Positions 33,234 through 44,303 of a DNA stretch of 64,000 bases are shown here, one piece after another. Both the position numbers and the translations under genes were made by a program. Where the stretch lies: positions 434,001 to 498,000 of the forward strand of contig NZ_CP084874.1 in NCBI RefSeq assembly GCF_020526085.1. The letters run 5' to 3'. How positions within the stretch are numbered: position 1 is the stretch's first letter; every line of letters starts with the position of its first letter. This stretch comes from Klebsiella africana. GTDB taxonomy: Bacteria; Pseudomonadota; Gammaproteobacteria; Enterobacterales; Enterobacteriaceae. The notes beneath the pieces were generated by a model, which worked only from the letters and a program-made list of their open reading frames with translations, ran no database searches and was not told where the DNA came from.

Positions 33234-36200
33234 TTATTCAACGTGCCGGGTAAAGCGTCGTCTTACGACCACAAAGAAGACCGGAACAAAGAAGATCGCC
33301 AGCAGTGTCGCGGTGAGCATCCCGCCCATCACGCCGGTGCCAACCGCATTCTGCGCTCCGCTGCCGGCACCATGGCTGATTACAAGCGGCATGACCCCGA
33401 GAATAAAGGCCAGAGAGGTCATCAGAATAGGTCGCAGGCGCATCCGCGATGCCTCCAGGGTGGCCTCAATGATCCCTTTCCCTTCTTTCTCCATCAGATC
33501 CTTGGCGAACTCAACGATCAGAATCGCGTTCTTCGCCGACAAACCGATCGTGGTCAGCAGGCCAACCTGGAAATACACGTCATTATTCAGCCCACGCAGC
33601 GTGGCGGCTAACAGCGCGCCAATGACCCCCAGCGGAACCACTAACATCACTGAGAAGGGGATCGACCAGCTCTCATACAGCGCTGCCAGACACAGAAAGA
33701 CGACAATCAGCGAGATGGCATAGAGCGCAGGCGCCTGGTTGCCGGAGAGCCGTTCCTGGTAAGACATCCCGGTCCAGTCATAACCGATACCGCTCGGCAG
33801 TTTACTGGCCAGCGTTTCCATCAGCGCCATGGCTTCCCCGGTACTTTTGCCTGGCGAAGCTTCACCAAGGATCTCCATGGATGGCAACCCGTTGTAGCGC
33901 TCCAGGCGCGGCGAGCCATATATCCAGCGCGAAGTGACAAAGGCGGAGAACGGGACCATTTCGCCGTTAGCGCTACGAACATACATATTGTTAATATCGC
34001 TCGGTAGCATACGGAAGTGGGCATCAGCCTGAACGTACACTTTCTTAACGCGGCCGCGGTCAATAAAGTCATTGACGTAGTACCCGCCCAGCGCGGCTGA
34101 TATCGTTTCATTGATATCGGAGAGTGATACGCCCAGCGCTTGTGCTTTCTCCTGATCGACATCCAGTTTGAACTGTGGTGTATCCTCCAGACCATTAGGC
34201 CGTACCCGGACCAGCTGATCCGGATGCTGTTTCACCATGCCCAACAGTTGGTTTCGCGCCTGCGTCAGGGCGGTATGGCCGAGTCCGCCCTGGTCGATCA
34301 GTTCAAAGTCGAAGCCGGTGGCGGTACCCAGCTCAATAATGGCTGGCATGTTGAACGGGAAAACCATGGCGTCTTTAATCTGGCTAAAGGCCACGGTGGC
34401 CCGCTTGATGATGGACTCCACGCTGTTTTTATCACCGCTGCGTGCTTCCCAGGGCTTCAGGCTGACAAACGCCATACCGGAGTTTTGTCCCTGGCCGCTG
34501 AAGCTGAAGCCGTTAACGGTAAAGACGCTTTCAACGTTGGCCTTCTCGTTATGCAGATAGTAGTCGGTTACGGTATCCAGCACCTTCTGCGTCCGCTCCT
34601 GAGTAGCGCCGGAAGGCAGCTGGATCATGGTCAGGAAGACGCCCTGATCCTCGTCGGGTAGAAAGGATGTAGGCAAACGCATGAACAACACGGCCATTCC
34701 CACGACGATCACCAGGTAGATCACCAGATAACGGCCTGTTCCACGCAGAATGCCGCTAACGCTGTTGGTATAGTGGTTAACGCTCTGGTCGAAGCGGGCA
34801 TTAAACCAGCCAAAAAATCCTTTTTTCTCATGGTGTTCGGCCGATGCTGGCTTTAACAGTGTGGCGCAAAGTGCCGGCGTCAGCACCAGGGCAACCAGCA
34901 CGGAGAGCGCCATGGCGGAGACGATGGTAATCGAAAACTGGCGATAAATCGCACCGGTGGATCCGCCGAAAAAGGCCATCGGGACAAATACCGCAGAAAG
35001 CACCATGGCGATACCCACCAGCGCTCCCTGGATCTGCGACATCGATTTTTCCGTCGCCTCTTTTGGCGAGAGTTTCTCCTCAACCATCACGCGCTCGACG
35101 TTTTCCACCACCACAATGGCGTCATCGACCAGCAGACCTATCGCCAGCACCATGCCAAACATCGTCAGCGTGTTAATGGAGTAACCAAACATCGACAGTA
35201 CCGCGAAGGTGCCCAACAGCACCACAGGTACGGCAATGGTTGGAATGAGCGTTGCTCGCATGTTCTGCAGGAACAGATACATGACAAGAAAGACGAGAAT
35301 AATTGCTTCAAAAAGCGTTTTGACCACTTCGTGAATGGAGATTTTGACGAAAGGGGTCGTATCATACGGATAAACCACCTTCATCCCCTGAGGGAAGTAG
35401 GGCTGCAGCTCGGCGAGTTTCGCTTTAATCGCAGTGGCGGTATCCAGCGCGTTGGCGCCCGTTGCGAGTTTTATCCCCAGACCAGAAGCGGGCTTGCCGT
35501 TAATTCTGGCGACAACGTTATAGTTTTCTCCTCCCAGCTCGATGCGGGCAACGTCTTTCAGATGAACGACAGACCCATCGGCGTTGACCCGCAGCGTGAC
35601 CTTGCCAAACTCCTGCGGATCTTTAAGCCGCGTCTGAGCGATGATCGACGCGTTCAACTGCTGGCCCTTGAGCGCCGGCGTACCGCCGAGCTGGCCCGCA
35701 GCGATCTGATCGTTCTGGACCTGCAGCGCATTGATGACGTCAACCGGCGTCAGGTTGTATTTGTTCAGCAGGTTGCCATCCAGCCAGACGCGCATGGCGT
35801 ATTGCGCACCAAACAGCTGCACATCGCCCACGCCGTTGAGGCGGCTAATAGGATCTTTGACGTTGGAGGCAACATAGTCAGAAATATCATCCTGGGTAGT
35901 GGTCGGGTTATCAGAGATAAAACCGGCGACCAGCAGGAAGCTGCTACTGGATTTCTCGACGCTAATCCCTTGCTGCTGTACTTCCTGGGGCAGTAGTGGC
36001 GTGGCCAGCTGCAGTTTGTTTTGCACCTGCACCTGGGCAATATCGGGATCGGTACCCGATTTAAAGGTGAGCGTAATGGTTACCGAACCTGCAGAGTCGC
36101 TGGTCGACGACATATACATCAGGTTATCGATGCCGTTCATATTCTGCTCGATAACCTGGGTAACGGTATCCTGTACGGTCTGAGCATCCGCGCCGGGGTA

Positions 36201-36344
36201 GGTGGCGGAGATCGCTACCGCTGGGGGGGCGATTGTCGGATACTGAGCTATCGGCAGCTGCAGGATGGCCAGGCCGCCGGCAATCATCATAATGATGGCC
36301 AGCACCCAGGCGAAGACCGGTCGATGAATAAAAAACTTAGACAT
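33234..36344 (-). CDS. acrF: RND multidrug efflux transporter AcrF
   Basis: A proton-driven inner membrane trimer that captures drugs, dyes and bile salts from the periplasm and passes them to TolC through AcrE. The 1036 residues show the RND layout: membrane helix 1 (about 10-28), a large periplasmic domain, helices 2-7, a second periplasmic domain and helices 8-12. Proton-relay residues are in [15 protein letters not shown] (about D407, D408) and [15 protein letters not shown] (about K940). It follows acrE by 12 bases. AcrB is very similar, but the envR-acrE-acrF-yhdV context near fis supports AcrF. Confidence 0.94.
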   Translation of the reverse strand: MSKFFIHRPVFAWVLAIIMMIAGGLAILQLPIAQYPTIAPPAVAISATYPGADAQTVQDTVTQVIEQNMNGIDNLMYMSSTSDSAGSVTITLTFKSGTDPDIAQVQVQNKLQLATPLLPQEVQQQGISVEKSSSSFLLVAGFISDNPTTTQDDISDYVASNVKDPISRLNGVGDVQLFGAQYAMRVWLDGNLLNKYNLTPVDVINALQVQNDQIAAGQLGGTPALKGQQLNASIIAQTRLKDPQEFGKVTLRVNADGSVVHLKDVARIELGGENYNVVARINGKPASGLGIKLATGANALDTATAIKAKLAELQPYFPQGMKVVYPYDTTPFVKISIHEVVKTLFEAIILVFLVMYLFLQNMRATLIPTIAVPVVLLGTFAVLSMFGYSINTLTMFGMVLAIGLLVDDAIVVVENVERVMVEEKLSPKEATEKSMSQIQGALVGIAMVLSAVFVPMAFFGGSTGAIYRQFSITIVSAMALSVLVALVLTPALCATLLKPASAEHHEKKGFFGWFNARFDQSVNHYTNSVSGILRGTGRYLVIYLVIVVGMAVLFMRLPTSFLPDEDQGVFLTMIQLPSGATQERTQKVLDTVTDYYLHNEKANVESVFTVNGFSFSGQGQNSGMAFVSLKPWEARSGDKNSVESIIKRATVAFSQIKDAMVFPFNMPAIIELGTATGFDFELIDQGGLGHTALTQARNQLLGMVKQHPDQLVRVRPNGLEDTPQFKLDVDQEKAQALGVSLSDINETISAALGGYYVNDFIDRGRVKKVYVQADAHFRMLPSDINNMYVRSANGEMVPFSAFVTSRWIYGSPRLERYNGLPSMEILGEASPGKSTGEAMALMETLASKLPSGIGYDWTGMSYQERLSGNQAPALYAISLIVVFLCLAALYESWSIPFSVMLVVPLGVIGALLAATLRGLNNDVYFQVGLLTTIGLSAKNAILIVEFAKDLMEKEGKGIIEATLEASRMRLRPILMTSLAFILGVMPLVISHGAGSGAQNAVGTGVMGGMLTATLLAIFFVPVFFVVVRRRFTRHVE

Positions 36345-36356
36345 GGCTGGGTATCC

Positions 36357-37496
36357 TTATTGCACGGCCGGCGCCGCACGCTCCGCTTCGGCTTTGACAG
36401 TGACGCCTGGACGGACTTTCTGTAAGCCGCTGACAATCACTTTATCGCCCGGCTTCAGCCCGCTGGTGATGAGCCACTTATCGCCAACGGCCTGAGTCGC
36501 GACTACTTCCCGGGTTTCAACCTGGTTTTTGTCATTCACCAGCATCACGGAGGCATCACCACGCGGCGTGCGGGTCACCCCTTGCTGTGGCACCAGGATA
36601 GCCTGCGGATCGACGCCTTCGTCTATGCGGGCGCGGACGAACATCCCCGGCAGCAGGACATGCTGCGGGTTAGGGAAGATAGCGCGCAGAGTAATTGAGC
36701 CCGTACTTTCATCAACAGTGACGTCAGAAAACTGCAGTGAACCTTTGAGCGGATAGGCCTGGCCGTTCTCCATGACCAGCTCAACGCTTTTGGTATCACC
36801 GCCGCGCTGCAGGCTTTCCTGCTTAAGGCGCATGAAGTCATTGCTGGACTCCGTCACGTCAACATAGATGGGATCGAGCTGCTGGACGGTAGCCAGGGCA
36901 TCCGACTGGCCGTTGGTGACCAGCGCCCCTTCGGTGACGCTTGATTTGCCGATGCGCCCGCTAATGGGGGAGGTCACTTTGGTGTAGGCCAGGTTGATAC
37001 GGGCCGTTTCCACGGCAGCTTTGGTGGCGATGACATCGGCATCGGCCTGGCGTGCGGTGGCCACTGCCTGATCGTATTCCTGCTGGCTGATATATTTAGT
37101 ACCCAGCAGTGGAACATAACGTTTCACCGTCAAATGGGCGATAGCGGCTGCGGCTTCGGCTTTGGCCTCATCGCCTTTGGCGCTGTTCCAGGCTGCCTGA
37201 TAGGTCGCCGGATCGATCTGATAGAGGGACTGGCCTGCTTCGACATCACTTCCTTCAACAAAATTACGCTTCAGGATGATACCGCTCACCTGGGGGCGGA
37301 CCTCCGCTACGCGAAATGCAGAGGTTCGGCCCGGCAGTTCGGTGGTGACTGATAGCGGTGCGCTGTTCACGACATGGACCGTCACCTGCGGCGCCTGCGC
37401 ATGGGGTTGCTGGTTGTCAGAATTATCGCAACCGGTTAGCAATAAGGCCGAGATAATTAAACCGGATAAAAGTGTCACTCTGGCGTGAGTCGTCAT
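36357..37496 (-). CDS. acrE: Periplasmic adaptor of the AcrEF pump
   Basis: A membrane fusion lipoprotein that links AcrF to TolC. The signal peptide ends in lipobox LLTGC with the lipidated cysteine at residue 23. Then come beta-barrel, lipoyl (SGIILKRNFVEGSDVEAGQ) and coiled-coil hairpin parts (about residues 95-170), and a membrane-proximal domain. 379 residues, against 385 in E. coli as I recall. Divergent from envR across a 378-base gap with two palindromes, the expected place for repressor control. Confidence 0.94.
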   Translation of the reverse strand: MTTHARVTLLSGLIISALLLTGCDNSDNQQPHAQAPQVTVHVVNSAPLSVTTELPGRTSAFRVAEVRPQVSGIILKRNFVEGSDVEAGQSLYQIDPATYQAAWNSAKGDEAKAEAAAAIAHLTVKRYVPLLGTKYISQQEYDQAVATARQADADVIATKAAVETARINLAYTKVTSPISGRIGKSSVTEGALVTNGQSDALATVQQLDPIYVDVTESSNDFMRLKQESLQRGGDTKSVELVMENGQAYPLKGSLQFSDVTVDESTGSITLRAIFPNPQHVLLPGMFVRARIDEGVDPQAILVPQQGVTRTPRGDASVMLVNDKNQVETREVVATQAVGDKWLITSGLKPGDKVIVSGLQKVRPGVTVKAEAERAAPAVQ

Positions 37497-37663
37497 TGCG
37501 GTTCCTTATAGATTACGTACCAAATTCGGCGGCGAATCTGTGAAAGAAAGAGGGAATCAAAAAGCAGTTTGCCATCCTACAAATAAACGCCGTTGGATGT
37601 AAGGGATACTTATTTTTAAGCAATCAGCAAGGCACGCAAAAACAAAAAAATGGGCACCGTAGT

Positions 37664-37681
37664 ATTGCGATTTATCGCAAT
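37664..37681. promoter_or_regulatory. Palindrome between acrE and envR (8-bp arms)
   Basis: ATTGCGAT and ATCGCAAT flank a two-base centre, a perfect inverted repeat in the A/T-rich gap between divergent acrE and envR. Size and symmetry suit a dimeric TetR-family operator. Binding by EnvR, AcrR or another protein is inference. Confidence 0.6.
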
Positions 37682-37710
37682 TGTAAAACTTAATAAATAG
37701 ACATTATTTC

Positions 37711-37739
37711 AGTGAATATGTTGGCTAATAATATTCACT
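37711..37739. promoter_or_regulatory. Second inverted repeat between acrE and envR
   Basis: AGTGAATAT at 37711-37719 and ATATTCACT at 37731-37739 are exact complements with an 11-base spacer. The GTGAAT half-site recalls the AcrR operator core (TTGTGAATG) of E. coli acrAB, so this is the better candidate for EnvR or AcrR control. Confidence 0.6.
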
Positions 37740-37874
37740 TGAATAATTGATACTCTTTTCGGATCAGAATTAACTTGTCTGCATTTTTGCTAAATAATAC
37801 CTCATGACAAATGCTAGATTAATTGTAATTAAGAAAATCCTATATTAGCTGTTTGTCGGGAAGTGGGGCCTTGT

Positions 37875-38528
37875 ATGGCAAGAAAAACGAAAGAAGAGGC
37901 GCTGCGCACGCGTCAGCTCCTGATTGAATCTGCTATCCAGCAATTTGCCCTGCGGGGGGTGAGCAACACGACCCTGTCGGATATCGCTGATGCGGCGGGA
38001 GTGACTCGCGGCGCGGTGTACTGGCATTTTGCCAGTAAGACAGAGCTGTTTAATGAAATGTGGCAGCAGCAGCCACCGCTCAGGGATTTGATTCAGGCAA
38101 ACTCAGCAAAAGCGAATGACCAGGAACCGTTAAGTTTTTTGCGGGAGCGGTTTATTGCCGGGCTACGCTATATTGCTGAGAATCCTCGCCAGCGTGCCCT
38201 GATGCAAATTCTCTATCAGCGCTGTGAGTTTTCCAAAGATATGCTATCCGAAAGTGAAATCCGTCAACGTATTGGCTTTAACTATTGTGTTATTGGTGAG
38301 ATCCTGCAACGCTGTGTACGTAACAATATATTGCCAGCCGAAACAAATATCGAAGTCATCTTAATCGTCTTACATAGTGCTTTTTCCGGACTGATTAAAA
38401 ACTGGCTACTCGACCCGCAACGTTTCAATCTTTATCAGCAGGCACCTGCGCTGGTGGATAATATAATGGCGGTAATATCAGCTTCTCGTATTGCGGTGGG
38501 ACCTGCGCTACGGGTGGTGAACCAGTAG
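37875..38528 (+). CDS. envR: TetR-family repressor EnvR/AcrS
   Basis: A local repressor of efflux genes; the E. coli homologue AcrS represses acrAB and probably acrEF. The N-terminal helix-turn-helix (about residues 25-55, TTLSDIADAAGVTRGAVYWHF) is typical, and the remaining helices form the ligand and dimer domain. ATG at 37875 gives MARKTKEEAL, as in AcrR and AcrS; an in-frame earlier start would add four residues. 217 residues. Divergent from acrE, a typical pump-repressor layout. Confidence 0.91.
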   Translation: MARKTKEEALRTRQLLIESAIQQFALRGVSNTTLSDIADAAGVTRGAVYWHFASKTELFNEMWQQQPPLRDLIQANSAKANDQEPLSFLRERFIAGLRYIAENPRQRALMQILYQRCEFSKDMLSESEIRQRIGFNYCVIGEILQRCVRNNILPAETNIEVILIVLHSAFSGLIKNWLLDPQRFNLYQQAPALVDNIMAVISASRIAVGPALRVVNQ

Positions 38529-38552
38529 GCTATTCTATTGCTGTAAATAATA

Positions 38553-38588
38553 AAAAAGGCGCTTCCCCATGCCGAAGAGCGCCTTTTA
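38553..38588. terminator. Bidirectional terminator between envR and fis
   Basis: AAAAGGCGCT and AGCGCCTTTT enclose a loop of about 14 bases, with A and T runs on both sides. It can end both envR (plus) and fis (minus) transcripts, which converge here. Confidence 0.87.
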
Positions 38589-38612
38589 TATCAAGCAAGC
38601 AACTGACTAGTA

Positions 38613-38909
38613 TCAGTTCATGCCGTATTTTTTCAGTTTTTTACGCAGTGTACCGCGGTTGATGCCCATCATCAGGGCAGCGCGGGTCTGGTTACCACGG
38701 GTGTATTGCATCACCATGTCCAACAGGGGCTGTTCAACTTCAGCCAGTACCAGCTCATACAGGTCATTCACATCCTGACCGTTCAGTTGAGCAAAATAGT
38801 TCTTCAGTGCCTGTTTAACCGAGTCACGCAGGGGCTTTTGAGTTACCTGATCCTGAGAGTTAACGGTAGAAACGGTCAGTACGTCAGAATTTACGCGTTG
38901 TTCGAACAT
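38613..38909 (-). CDS. fis: DNA-bending nucleoid protein Fis
   Basis: Fis bends DNA, organises the nucleoid and activates rRNA P1 promoters in fast growth; it also aids site-specific recombination. The 98 residues look identical to the E. coli protein as I remember it, with the recombination beta-hairpin at the N terminus and the helix-turn-helix [20 protein letters not shown] at about 73-92. It lies 24 bases after dusB and depends on the promoter upstream of dusB. The rrn operon 6 kb away has an upstream region of the type it activates. Confidence 0.98.
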
Positions 38910-38933
38910 AGTTCTGTCAGCTCTTTATTTCTA

Positions 38934-39899
38934 TTACGCAAAATTTTCGAAGTATGCCTCCAACGCCTCCAGCTGTTCGCTGGCATCCTCAATGGCGTTG
39001 AATGTGCGCCGAAACTGGTCATCTGGAGCATGCTCCTGGAGATACCAGGAGACGTGTTTACGCGCGATTCGGTACCCTTTTGCTTGACCATAAAAGTCAT
39101 GCAATTCCCGAACGTGCGCACAAAGCAAGCGCTTAACCTCTGCCAGCGGCAGCGGGGGCAGCAGCTCTCCAGTGTCCAGATAATGCTGGATTTCCCGAAA
39201 GATCCAGGGTCTTCCCTGAGCTGCACGGCCTATCATCAGGGCATCAGCCCCTGTATAGTCGAGCACAGCTCTGGCTTTAAGCGGGTCAGTAATGTCGCCA
39301 TTCGCGATAATCGGAATGGAAACTTTCTGCTTAACTGCCCGAATACTGTCGTATTCAGCATCTCCGTTAAACAAGCAGGCGCGGGTGCGTCCGTGAATAG
39401 TCAGAGCCTGAATGCCACACTCTTCGGCCAGTTGGGCAATCTCTACGCAGTTACGGTGCTCCGGTTCCCAACCGGTGCGAATCTTGAGTGTCACAGGAAC
39501 GTCCACTGCGTTAACGACCGCCGTCAGGATCGACTTCACCTGGTCGGGGTACTGCAAGAGGGCTGAACCTGCAAGCTTGCGATTCACCTTTTTCGCCGGG
39601 CATCCCATATTGATATCTATAATCTGGGCGCCACTTTCCACGTTAATCCGCGCGGCGGCAGCCATCTCTTCCGGTACGCTACCGGCGATTTGCACGGTAC
39701 GAATACCGGGCTCATCAATATGCACCATCCGTAAGCGGGACTTGTCGCTTTCCCACACCTGTGGGTTAGAGGACATCATCTCGGAAACGGTTAAACCCGC
39801 TCCCATCTCGTAGCACAGCGTCCGGAATGGTCTGTCAGTGATGCCAGCCATGGGCGCTGCGATCAGGCGATTTCTGAGCTGGTGGTGTCCGATGCGCAT
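38934..39899 (-). CDS. dusB: tRNA-dihydrouridine synthase B
   Basis: An FMN enzyme that reduces a uridine in the D loop of tRNA (U17 in E. coli). The 321 residues form a TIM barrel plus helical C-terminal domain. The catalytic C100 lies in [11 protein letters not shown], and the phosphate-binding segments IIANGDI and [10 protein letters not shown] are present. First gene of the dusB-fis operon; in E. coli its poor translation contrasts with high fis expression. Confidence 0.97.
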   Translation of the reverse strand: MRIGHHQLRNRLIAAPMAGITDRPFRTLCYEMGAGLTVSEMMSSNPQVWESDKSRLRMVHIDEPGIRTVQIAGSVPEEMAAAARINVESGAQIIDINMGCPAKKVNRKLAGSALLQYPDQVKSILTAVVNAVDVPVTLKIRTGWEPEHRNCVEIAQLAEECGIQALTIHGRTRACLFNGDAEYDSIRAVKQKVSIPIIANGDITDPLKARAVLDYTGADALMIGRAAQGRPWIFREIQHYLDTGELLPPLPLAEVKRLLCAHVRELHDFYGQAKGYRIARKHVSWYLQEHAPDDQFRRTFNAIEDASEQLEALEAYFENFA

Positions 39900-39938
39900 G
39901 AGTTAAGAAATGACCATACTGTGACTGCAAGGCGGCGT

Positions 39939-39967
39939 ATATTACGCATTTTTTGCACGAGATGAAA
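39939..39967 (-). promoter_or_regulatory. Promoter of dusB-fis
   Basis: On the minus strand TTTCAT and TAATAT are 17 bases apart, followed by a GC-rich discriminator (ACGCCGCC) and transcription start near a C. This is essentially the E. coli fis promoter, known for stringent control and autoregulation. The remaining gap up to 40225 is A/T-rich and shows no gene; Fis, IHF and CRP sites are expected there by analogy. Confidence 0.85.
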
Positions 39968-40225
39968 GGCCAAACTTTGAGCAATCCTCTGTTGCAGATC
40001 AATGAATCCGGGACTAGCGTAAAAGGGATGAATAAATACTTATATTAATCATTGATTTAATGGATGACGGATAATTTGTGTCCATTTATAAAATCATAAA
40101 ACTTCTCGATTTTTCTTAGATTAACTCGCTGCTTTACGACATAAAACGCTGTTTTTGTAGTCAAAAAAGTACTCTGTAGTGCGATCTGTCTCTCATTTTC
40201 AGGCATTAATTGGTGGCTACTGGAA

Positions 40226-40251
40226 ACAAAAATGCGGCCCGTAGGCCGCAT
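40226..40251 (-). terminator. Terminator after prmA
   Basis: ATGCGGCC and GGCCGCAT pair around a four-base loop and are followed by TTTTG on the minus strand, a few bases after the prmA stop. Confidence 0.9.
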
Positions 40252-40256
40252 CGCGC

Positions 40257-41138
40257 TTAGTTTTTCCGGCCGGTGATCCGGCACCACTCTTCTTTCTCAA
40301 CTACCGGGTCGAGAGTGAAGAGGCCGGCGTAGGCTTCACAGACGCTCTCTGCCTGACTGGCAAGAATGCCGGAAAGCCCCAGCAAACCACCTGAAACGGG
40401 CAGGACGCTGATTAATGGTGCCAGCTCACGCAATGGGCCGGCGAGGATATTCGCGACCACCACATCGGCTTTCATGGCTTCTGGCTGATCCTGCGGCAGA
40501 TACAGCTCAAGGCGTTCGGAAACGCCATTACGCTGAGCATTATCGCGGCTGGCCTGGATGGCCTGCGGGTCGATATCAATACCGATCGCTTTTGCCGCGC
40601 CCAGTTTCAGGGCGGCGATCGCCAGGATGCCCGAGCCGCAACCGAAATCAATGACCGTTTTGCCGGTGAGGTCGAGTCCATCCAGCCACTGCAGGCACAG
40701 GGATGTCGTCGGATGCGTACCGGTGCCAAAGGCCAGACCCGGATCGAGCATCACGTTGACGGCATTTTCATCCGGAACGTCGCGCCAGCTCGGGCAGATC
40801 CACAGACGCTCCCCGAAGCGCATCGGATGGAAATTATCCATCCATTCCCGCTCCCAGTCTTTATCTTCGAGCTGCTCGATCTTATGCGCGAATCCGGCGC
40901 CCAGCAGTGGGTGCTGCTCCAGTTGGGCAACGACCGCTTTCATGTCGGTTTCGGCATCGAACAGGCCGATTACGTCGGTATCGCCCCACAACCGGGTTTC
41001 TCCAGGCAGTGGCTCAAAGACCGGCGTATCGTGCGTATCCTGAAAGGTGATAGAGACCGATCCGGCCTCCATCAGCGCATCGCTAAGATCTTCAGCGTTC
41101 GCGCCGGTGGTATTTAATTTCAATTGGATCCATGGCAT
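40257..41138 (-). CDS. prmA: Ribosomal protein L11 methyltransferase
   Basis: PrmA trimethylates the N terminus and two lysines of ribosomal protein L11. The 293 residues contain an N-terminal L11-recognition domain and a SAM-binding domain with [16 protein letters not shown] (about 162-177) and the NPPY-like catalytic loop [10 protein letters not shown]. Starts 11 bases after panF, so the two are probably co-transcribed. Confidence 0.97.
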   Translation of the reverse strand: MPWIQLKLNTTGANAEDLSDALMEAGSVSITFQDTHDTPVFEPLPGETRLWGDTDVIGLFDAETDMKAVVAQLEQHPLLGAGFAHKIEQLEDKDWEREWMDNFHPMRFGERLWICPSWRDVPDENAVNVMLDPGLAFGTGTHPTTSLCLQWLDGLDLTGKTVIDFGCGSGILAIAALKLGAAKAIGIDIDPQAIQASRDNAQRNGVSERLELYLPQDQPEAMKADVVVANILAGPLRELAPLISVLPVSGGLLGLSGILASQAESVCEAYAGLFTLDPVVEKEEWCRITGRKN

Positions 41139-41149
41139 AGCAAAACTCT

Positions 41150-42601
41150 TTATTTATCAGTAGTCAAAATGGGGGCCTGTGGGGCGGAACGACCGAAACG
41201 GTTCCCCGCCACAAACGCCAGCAAACTCAGCAGCAGCGCGGGAACTATCGGGTGAAAGCCCAGAAGCTGCACTTTCAACGTCGCCAGTACGGCATACAGG
41301 ACGCCGCCCACAATCATCGCGCTTAGCGCGCCAGCCGCGTTGGCGCGTTCCCAGTAAAGGCCCAGCACCAGCGGCCACAGGAAGACGGCTTCCAGGCCGC
41401 CGAAGGCCAGCAGGTTCAGCCAGATTATCATCTCCGGCGGCCGCCAGGCCGCGAGCAGCAGCAAGACTCCCAGCAGGAGCGTGATGCCGGCGGACATGCG
41501 TTTAAGCCGCTTTTCGTTAGTCGCCTGATCCGGCCGCCAGTTCAGGTACAGATCTTTGATGATCGTAGCGGAACTTTGCAGAAGTTGGGCATTGATCGTC
41601 GACATAATTGCCGCCATCGGCGCGGCAAGGAAGATCCCGGCGGCAAAGGGCGGAAGCACTTTAACCATCAGCGTCGGGATCACCAGATCCGGCACGGTTA
41701 AATCGGGGATCACCGCCCGGCCTAATGCGCCAGCCAGATGCATACCAAACATCAGGATCGCCACCACGATGGTGCCGATAATGATGCCGCGATGTACGGC
41801 TTTGCTGTCTTTGTAGGAGATACAGCGCACTGCGGTATGTGGCAGACCAATAACGCCGAAGCAGACCAGCACCCAAAACGAGGCCATAAATGTTGGCGAG
41901 AGGATATCCTCCGCGCCCTGCGGAGAGACCAGCTTGACGTCGATCGACTGCAGCGTCTCTACCGCGTGACCGATGCCGCCAGCCGCGTGGATCACGCCCG
42001 CCAGTAGCACGATCGTGCCGATCAGCATCACCATACCCTGCATCGTATCGTTGAGCACGCTGGCGCGAAAGCCGCCATAGGCGGTATACAGCGCAATGCT
42101 TATCCCAAAGATCAACAGTCCGGTGTCGTAGGGAATACCCGCAGCCGTCTCCAGCAGCCGGGCGCCGCCTATAAACTGAACGGTCATGGCGCCGACAAAG
42201 GCCACCAGCAGACTCAGGCTGGCGAGCCAGACCAGCAGGCGGCTCTGGTAGCGCGCAAACAGCATGTCATTGAGAGTGACGGCATTATAGCGACGCGCAA
42301 GGATAGCGAATTTTTTTCCCAGTACGCCCAGCGACAGCCAGATGGCGGGGAGCTGGATCATCGCCAGTAGCACCCAACCCAGGCCGTATTTATAGGCGGC
42401 GCCCGGCCCGCCGATAAACGAGCTGGCGCTGATATAGGTGGCGGTTAGCGTCATGGCCAGCACGAAGCCGCCCATCGAGCGGCTGCCAAGAAAGTACTCA
42501 TTGAGAAAGCTACCTGAGGCGCGTTTTCTCATGGCATAGAGGGATAAACCGAACACCACCACCAGGTAGGCGATCAGGGGAATAATGACCTCAAACTGCA
42601 T
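41150..42601 (-). CDS. panF: Sodium/pantothenate symporter
   Basis: PanF imports pantothenate, the coenzyme A precursor, with sodium ions across the inner membrane. It belongs to the SSS family, with about 13 membrane helices in 483 residues and conserved [17 protein letters not shown] in an early helix pair. The ATG at 42601 gives the known N terminus MQFEVIIPL; the open frame upstream belongs to a shadow of yhdT. It overlaps yhdT by 11 bases, the same pairing as in E. coli. Confidence 0.95.
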   Translation of the reverse strand: MQFEVIIPLIAYLVVVFGLSLYAMRKRASGSFLNEYFLGSRSMGGFVLAMTLTATYISASSFIGGPGAAYKYGLGWVLLAMIQLPAIWLSLGVLGKKFAILARRYNAVTLNDMLFARYQSRLLVWLASLSLLVAFVGAMTVQFIGGARLLETAAGIPYDTGLLIFGISIALYTAYGGFRASVLNDTMQGMVMLIGTIVLLAGVIHAAGGIGHAVETLQSIDVKLVSPQGAEDILSPTFMASFWVLVCFGVIGLPHTAVRCISYKDSKAVHRGIIIGTIVVAILMFGMHLAGALGRAVIPDLTVPDLVIPTLMVKVLPPFAAGIFLAAPMAAIMSTINAQLLQSSATIIKDLYLNWRPDQATNEKRLKRMSAGITLLLGVLLLLAAWRPPEMIIWLNLLAFGGLEAVFLWPLVLGLYWERANAAGALSAMIVGGVLYAVLATLKVQLLGFHPIVPALLLSLLAFVAGNRFGRSAPQAPILTTDK

Positions 42602-42833
42602 CATCGTCCTCCAGAGAAATATCGCGAAAAACCAGCTTGACCATCGCCCAGCACAGCAAAATAAACAGCAGCGGTACCAGCAGGCAGGCCATTTCAAACC
42701 AGTGGGGCAGGCCGGTAAAACCGATAGCGACCCCCGGCAGATACGCCGCCGCCAGCCAGGCAGCAAGATAGAGAAGGGTCAGCCACAGCGCCCAGCGCGC
42801 TTCTTTGTGGGCCTGAACAAAGCGTTTGTCCAT
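42591..42833 (-). CDS. yhdT: DUF997 membrane protein YhdT
   Basis: An 80-residue protein with two predicted membrane helices (about 17-36 and 45-65) and an acidic C terminus LEDDDAV. It always precedes panF and overlaps its start, so it may be a small partner subunit of the transporter, but that is not shown. ATG at 42833 gives the family N terminus; the frame upstream to 42881 is unsupported. Confidence 0.9.
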   Translation of the reverse strand: MDKRFVQAHKEARWALWLTLLYLAAWLAAAYLPGVAIGFTGLPHWFEMACLLVPLLFILLCWAMVKLVFRDISLEDDDAV

Positions 42834-42901
42834 TTTTTGTCCCTTGAGGATGAAGAAAGCGGGGATTGTACCGCATGGCATAGATGAGGAGAGAGAAAAA
42901 G

Positions 42902-42928
42902 AAAAAAGGCCGGATTAACCGGCCTTTT
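42902..42928 (-). terminator. Terminator of accBC
   Basis: AAAAGGCCGG, a five-base loop and CCGGCCTTTT form a 10-bp perfect stem with a T run on the minus strand, 16 bases after the accC stop. It separates acc genes from yhdT-panF. Confidence 0.92.
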
Positions 42929-42943
42929 GCAGCGAGTACAGGA

Positions 42944-44293
42944 TTATTTTTCCTGCAAACCGAGTTTTTTCTCCAGATAGTGGATGTTAGTGCCACCATG
43001 CTGGAAGTTCTCGTCGCTCATAATGCGCATCTGCAGATCGACGTTGGTTTTGATGCCATCGATGATCAGCTCCTGCAGCGCATTCTTCATGCGGGCAATC
43101 GCCACGTCACGGCTTTCGCCGTAGCAGATCAGTTTGCCGATCATGGAGTCATAGTACGGCGGTACGGTGTAACCGGCGTAAATATGAGATTCCCAGCGCA
43201 CGCCAAAGCCACCCGGCGCGTGGAAACGGGTGATTTTGCCCGGGCTCGGCAGGAAGGTGTTCGGGTCTTCGGCGTTGATACGGCATTCCACCGCATGGCC
43301 GCGAACCACCACTTCATCCTGCTTGATGGACAGCGGCTGGCCAGCTGCGATACGCAGCTGCTCTTTGATCAGATCAACGCCGGTGATCATCTCAGTTACC
43401 GGATGCTCTACCTGAATACGGGTGTTCATTTCAATGAAGTAGAACTCGCCGTTTTCGAACAGAAACTCGAAGGTACCCGCCCCGCGGTAGCCGATATCGA
43501 CACAGGCTTTCGCGCAACGCTCGCCAATGTAGCGACGCAGTTCCGGGGTGATGCCCGGCGCCGGCGCTTCTTCGACCACTTTCTGGTGACGGCGCTGCAT
43601 GGAGCAGTCGCGCTCAGCCAGATAGATAGCATTACCCTGACCGTCTGCCAGCACCTGAATTTCGATGTGGCGTGGGTTTTCCAGGTATTTCTCCATGTAG
43701 ACCATGTCGTTGTTGAACGCCGCTTTGGCTTCCGCTTTGGTCATGGAGATGGACTGAGCCAGTTCAGCGTCGCTACGCACAACGCGCATACCGCGACCGC
43801 CGCCGCCGCCGGAGGCCTTGATGATCACCGGATAGCCGATACGTTTGGCATGGGCGCGGTTAGCGTCCATGTCGTCGGTCAGCGGGCCGTCAGACCCCGG
43901 CACGGTTGGAACGCCGGCTTTCTTCATCGCGGTGATCGCGGACACTTTGTCGCCCATCAGGCGGATGGTGTCGGCTTTCGGGCCGATGAAGATAAAGCCG
44001 GAGCGCTCAACCTGTTCAGCAAAGTTGGCGTTCTCAGAAAGGAAGCCATAGCCCGGGTGAATAGCTACCGCGCCAGTGATCTCAGCGGCACTGATAATAG
44101 CCGGGATGTTGAGATAGCTTTTTACGGACGGAGCCGGACCGATGCAGACCGTCTCATCCGCTAACAATACGTGTTTTAGATCGCGGTCCGCAGTGGAGTG
44201 CACAGCAACAGTCTTGATGCCCAGTTCTTTACAGGCACGCAGGATGCGCAGTGCAATCTCACCACGGTTAGCGATGACAATTTTATCCAGCAT
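42944..44293 (-). CDS. accC: Biotin carboxylase subunit of acetyl-CoA carboxylase
   Basis: Carboxylates the biotin on AccB with ATP and bicarbonate, the first half-reaction of fatty acid synthesis. The 449 residues show the biotin carboxylase N-terminal domain, the ATP-grasp domain with glycine loop GGGGRGMR (about 163-170), catalytic residues in the [22 protein letters not shown] region (E276, E288, R292 equivalents) and the C-terminal domain. It follows accB by 10 bases. Confidence 0.98.
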   Translation of the reverse strand: MLDKIVIANRGEIALRILRACKELGIKTVAVHSTADRDLKHVLLADETVCIGPAPSVKSYLNIPAIISAAEITGAVAIHPGYGFLSENANFAEQVERSGFIFIGPKADTIRLMGDKVSAITAMKKAGVPTVPGSDGPLTDDMDANRAHAKRIGYPVIIKASGGGGGRGMRVVRSDAELAQSISMTKAEAKAAFNNDMVYMEKYLENPRHIEIQVLADGQGNAIYLAERDCSMQRRHQKVVEEAPAPGITPELRRYIGERCAKACVDIGYRGAGTFEFLFENGEFYFIEMNTRIQVEHPVTEMITGVDLIKEQLRIAAGQPLSIKQDEVVVRGHAVECRINAEDPNTFLPSPGKITRFHAPGGFGVRWESHIYAGYTVPPYYDSMIGKLICYGESRDVAIARMKNALQELIIDGIKTNVDLQMRIMSDENFQHGGTNIHYLEKKLGLQEK

Positions 44294-44303
44294 GTTCGCC
44301 TCG

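Noticed and set aside
33234..37496. Whether the RND pair is AcrAB instead of AcrEF
   Set aside because: Protein similarity alone is ambiguous, but the envR-like divergent regulator, the adaptor lipobox, downstream yhdV and nearby fis all match the acrEF locus.
40057..40287. 76-codon minus-strand frame after prmA
   Set aside because: Begins inside prmA and crosses its terminator; no ribosome-binding site and no similarity that I recognise.
42884..44164. 426-codon open frame on the plus strand opposite accC
   Set aside because: Lies wholly over a real, well-conserved gene; the H/D/A-rich composition is typical of an antisense shadow and it begins within the accC terminator.
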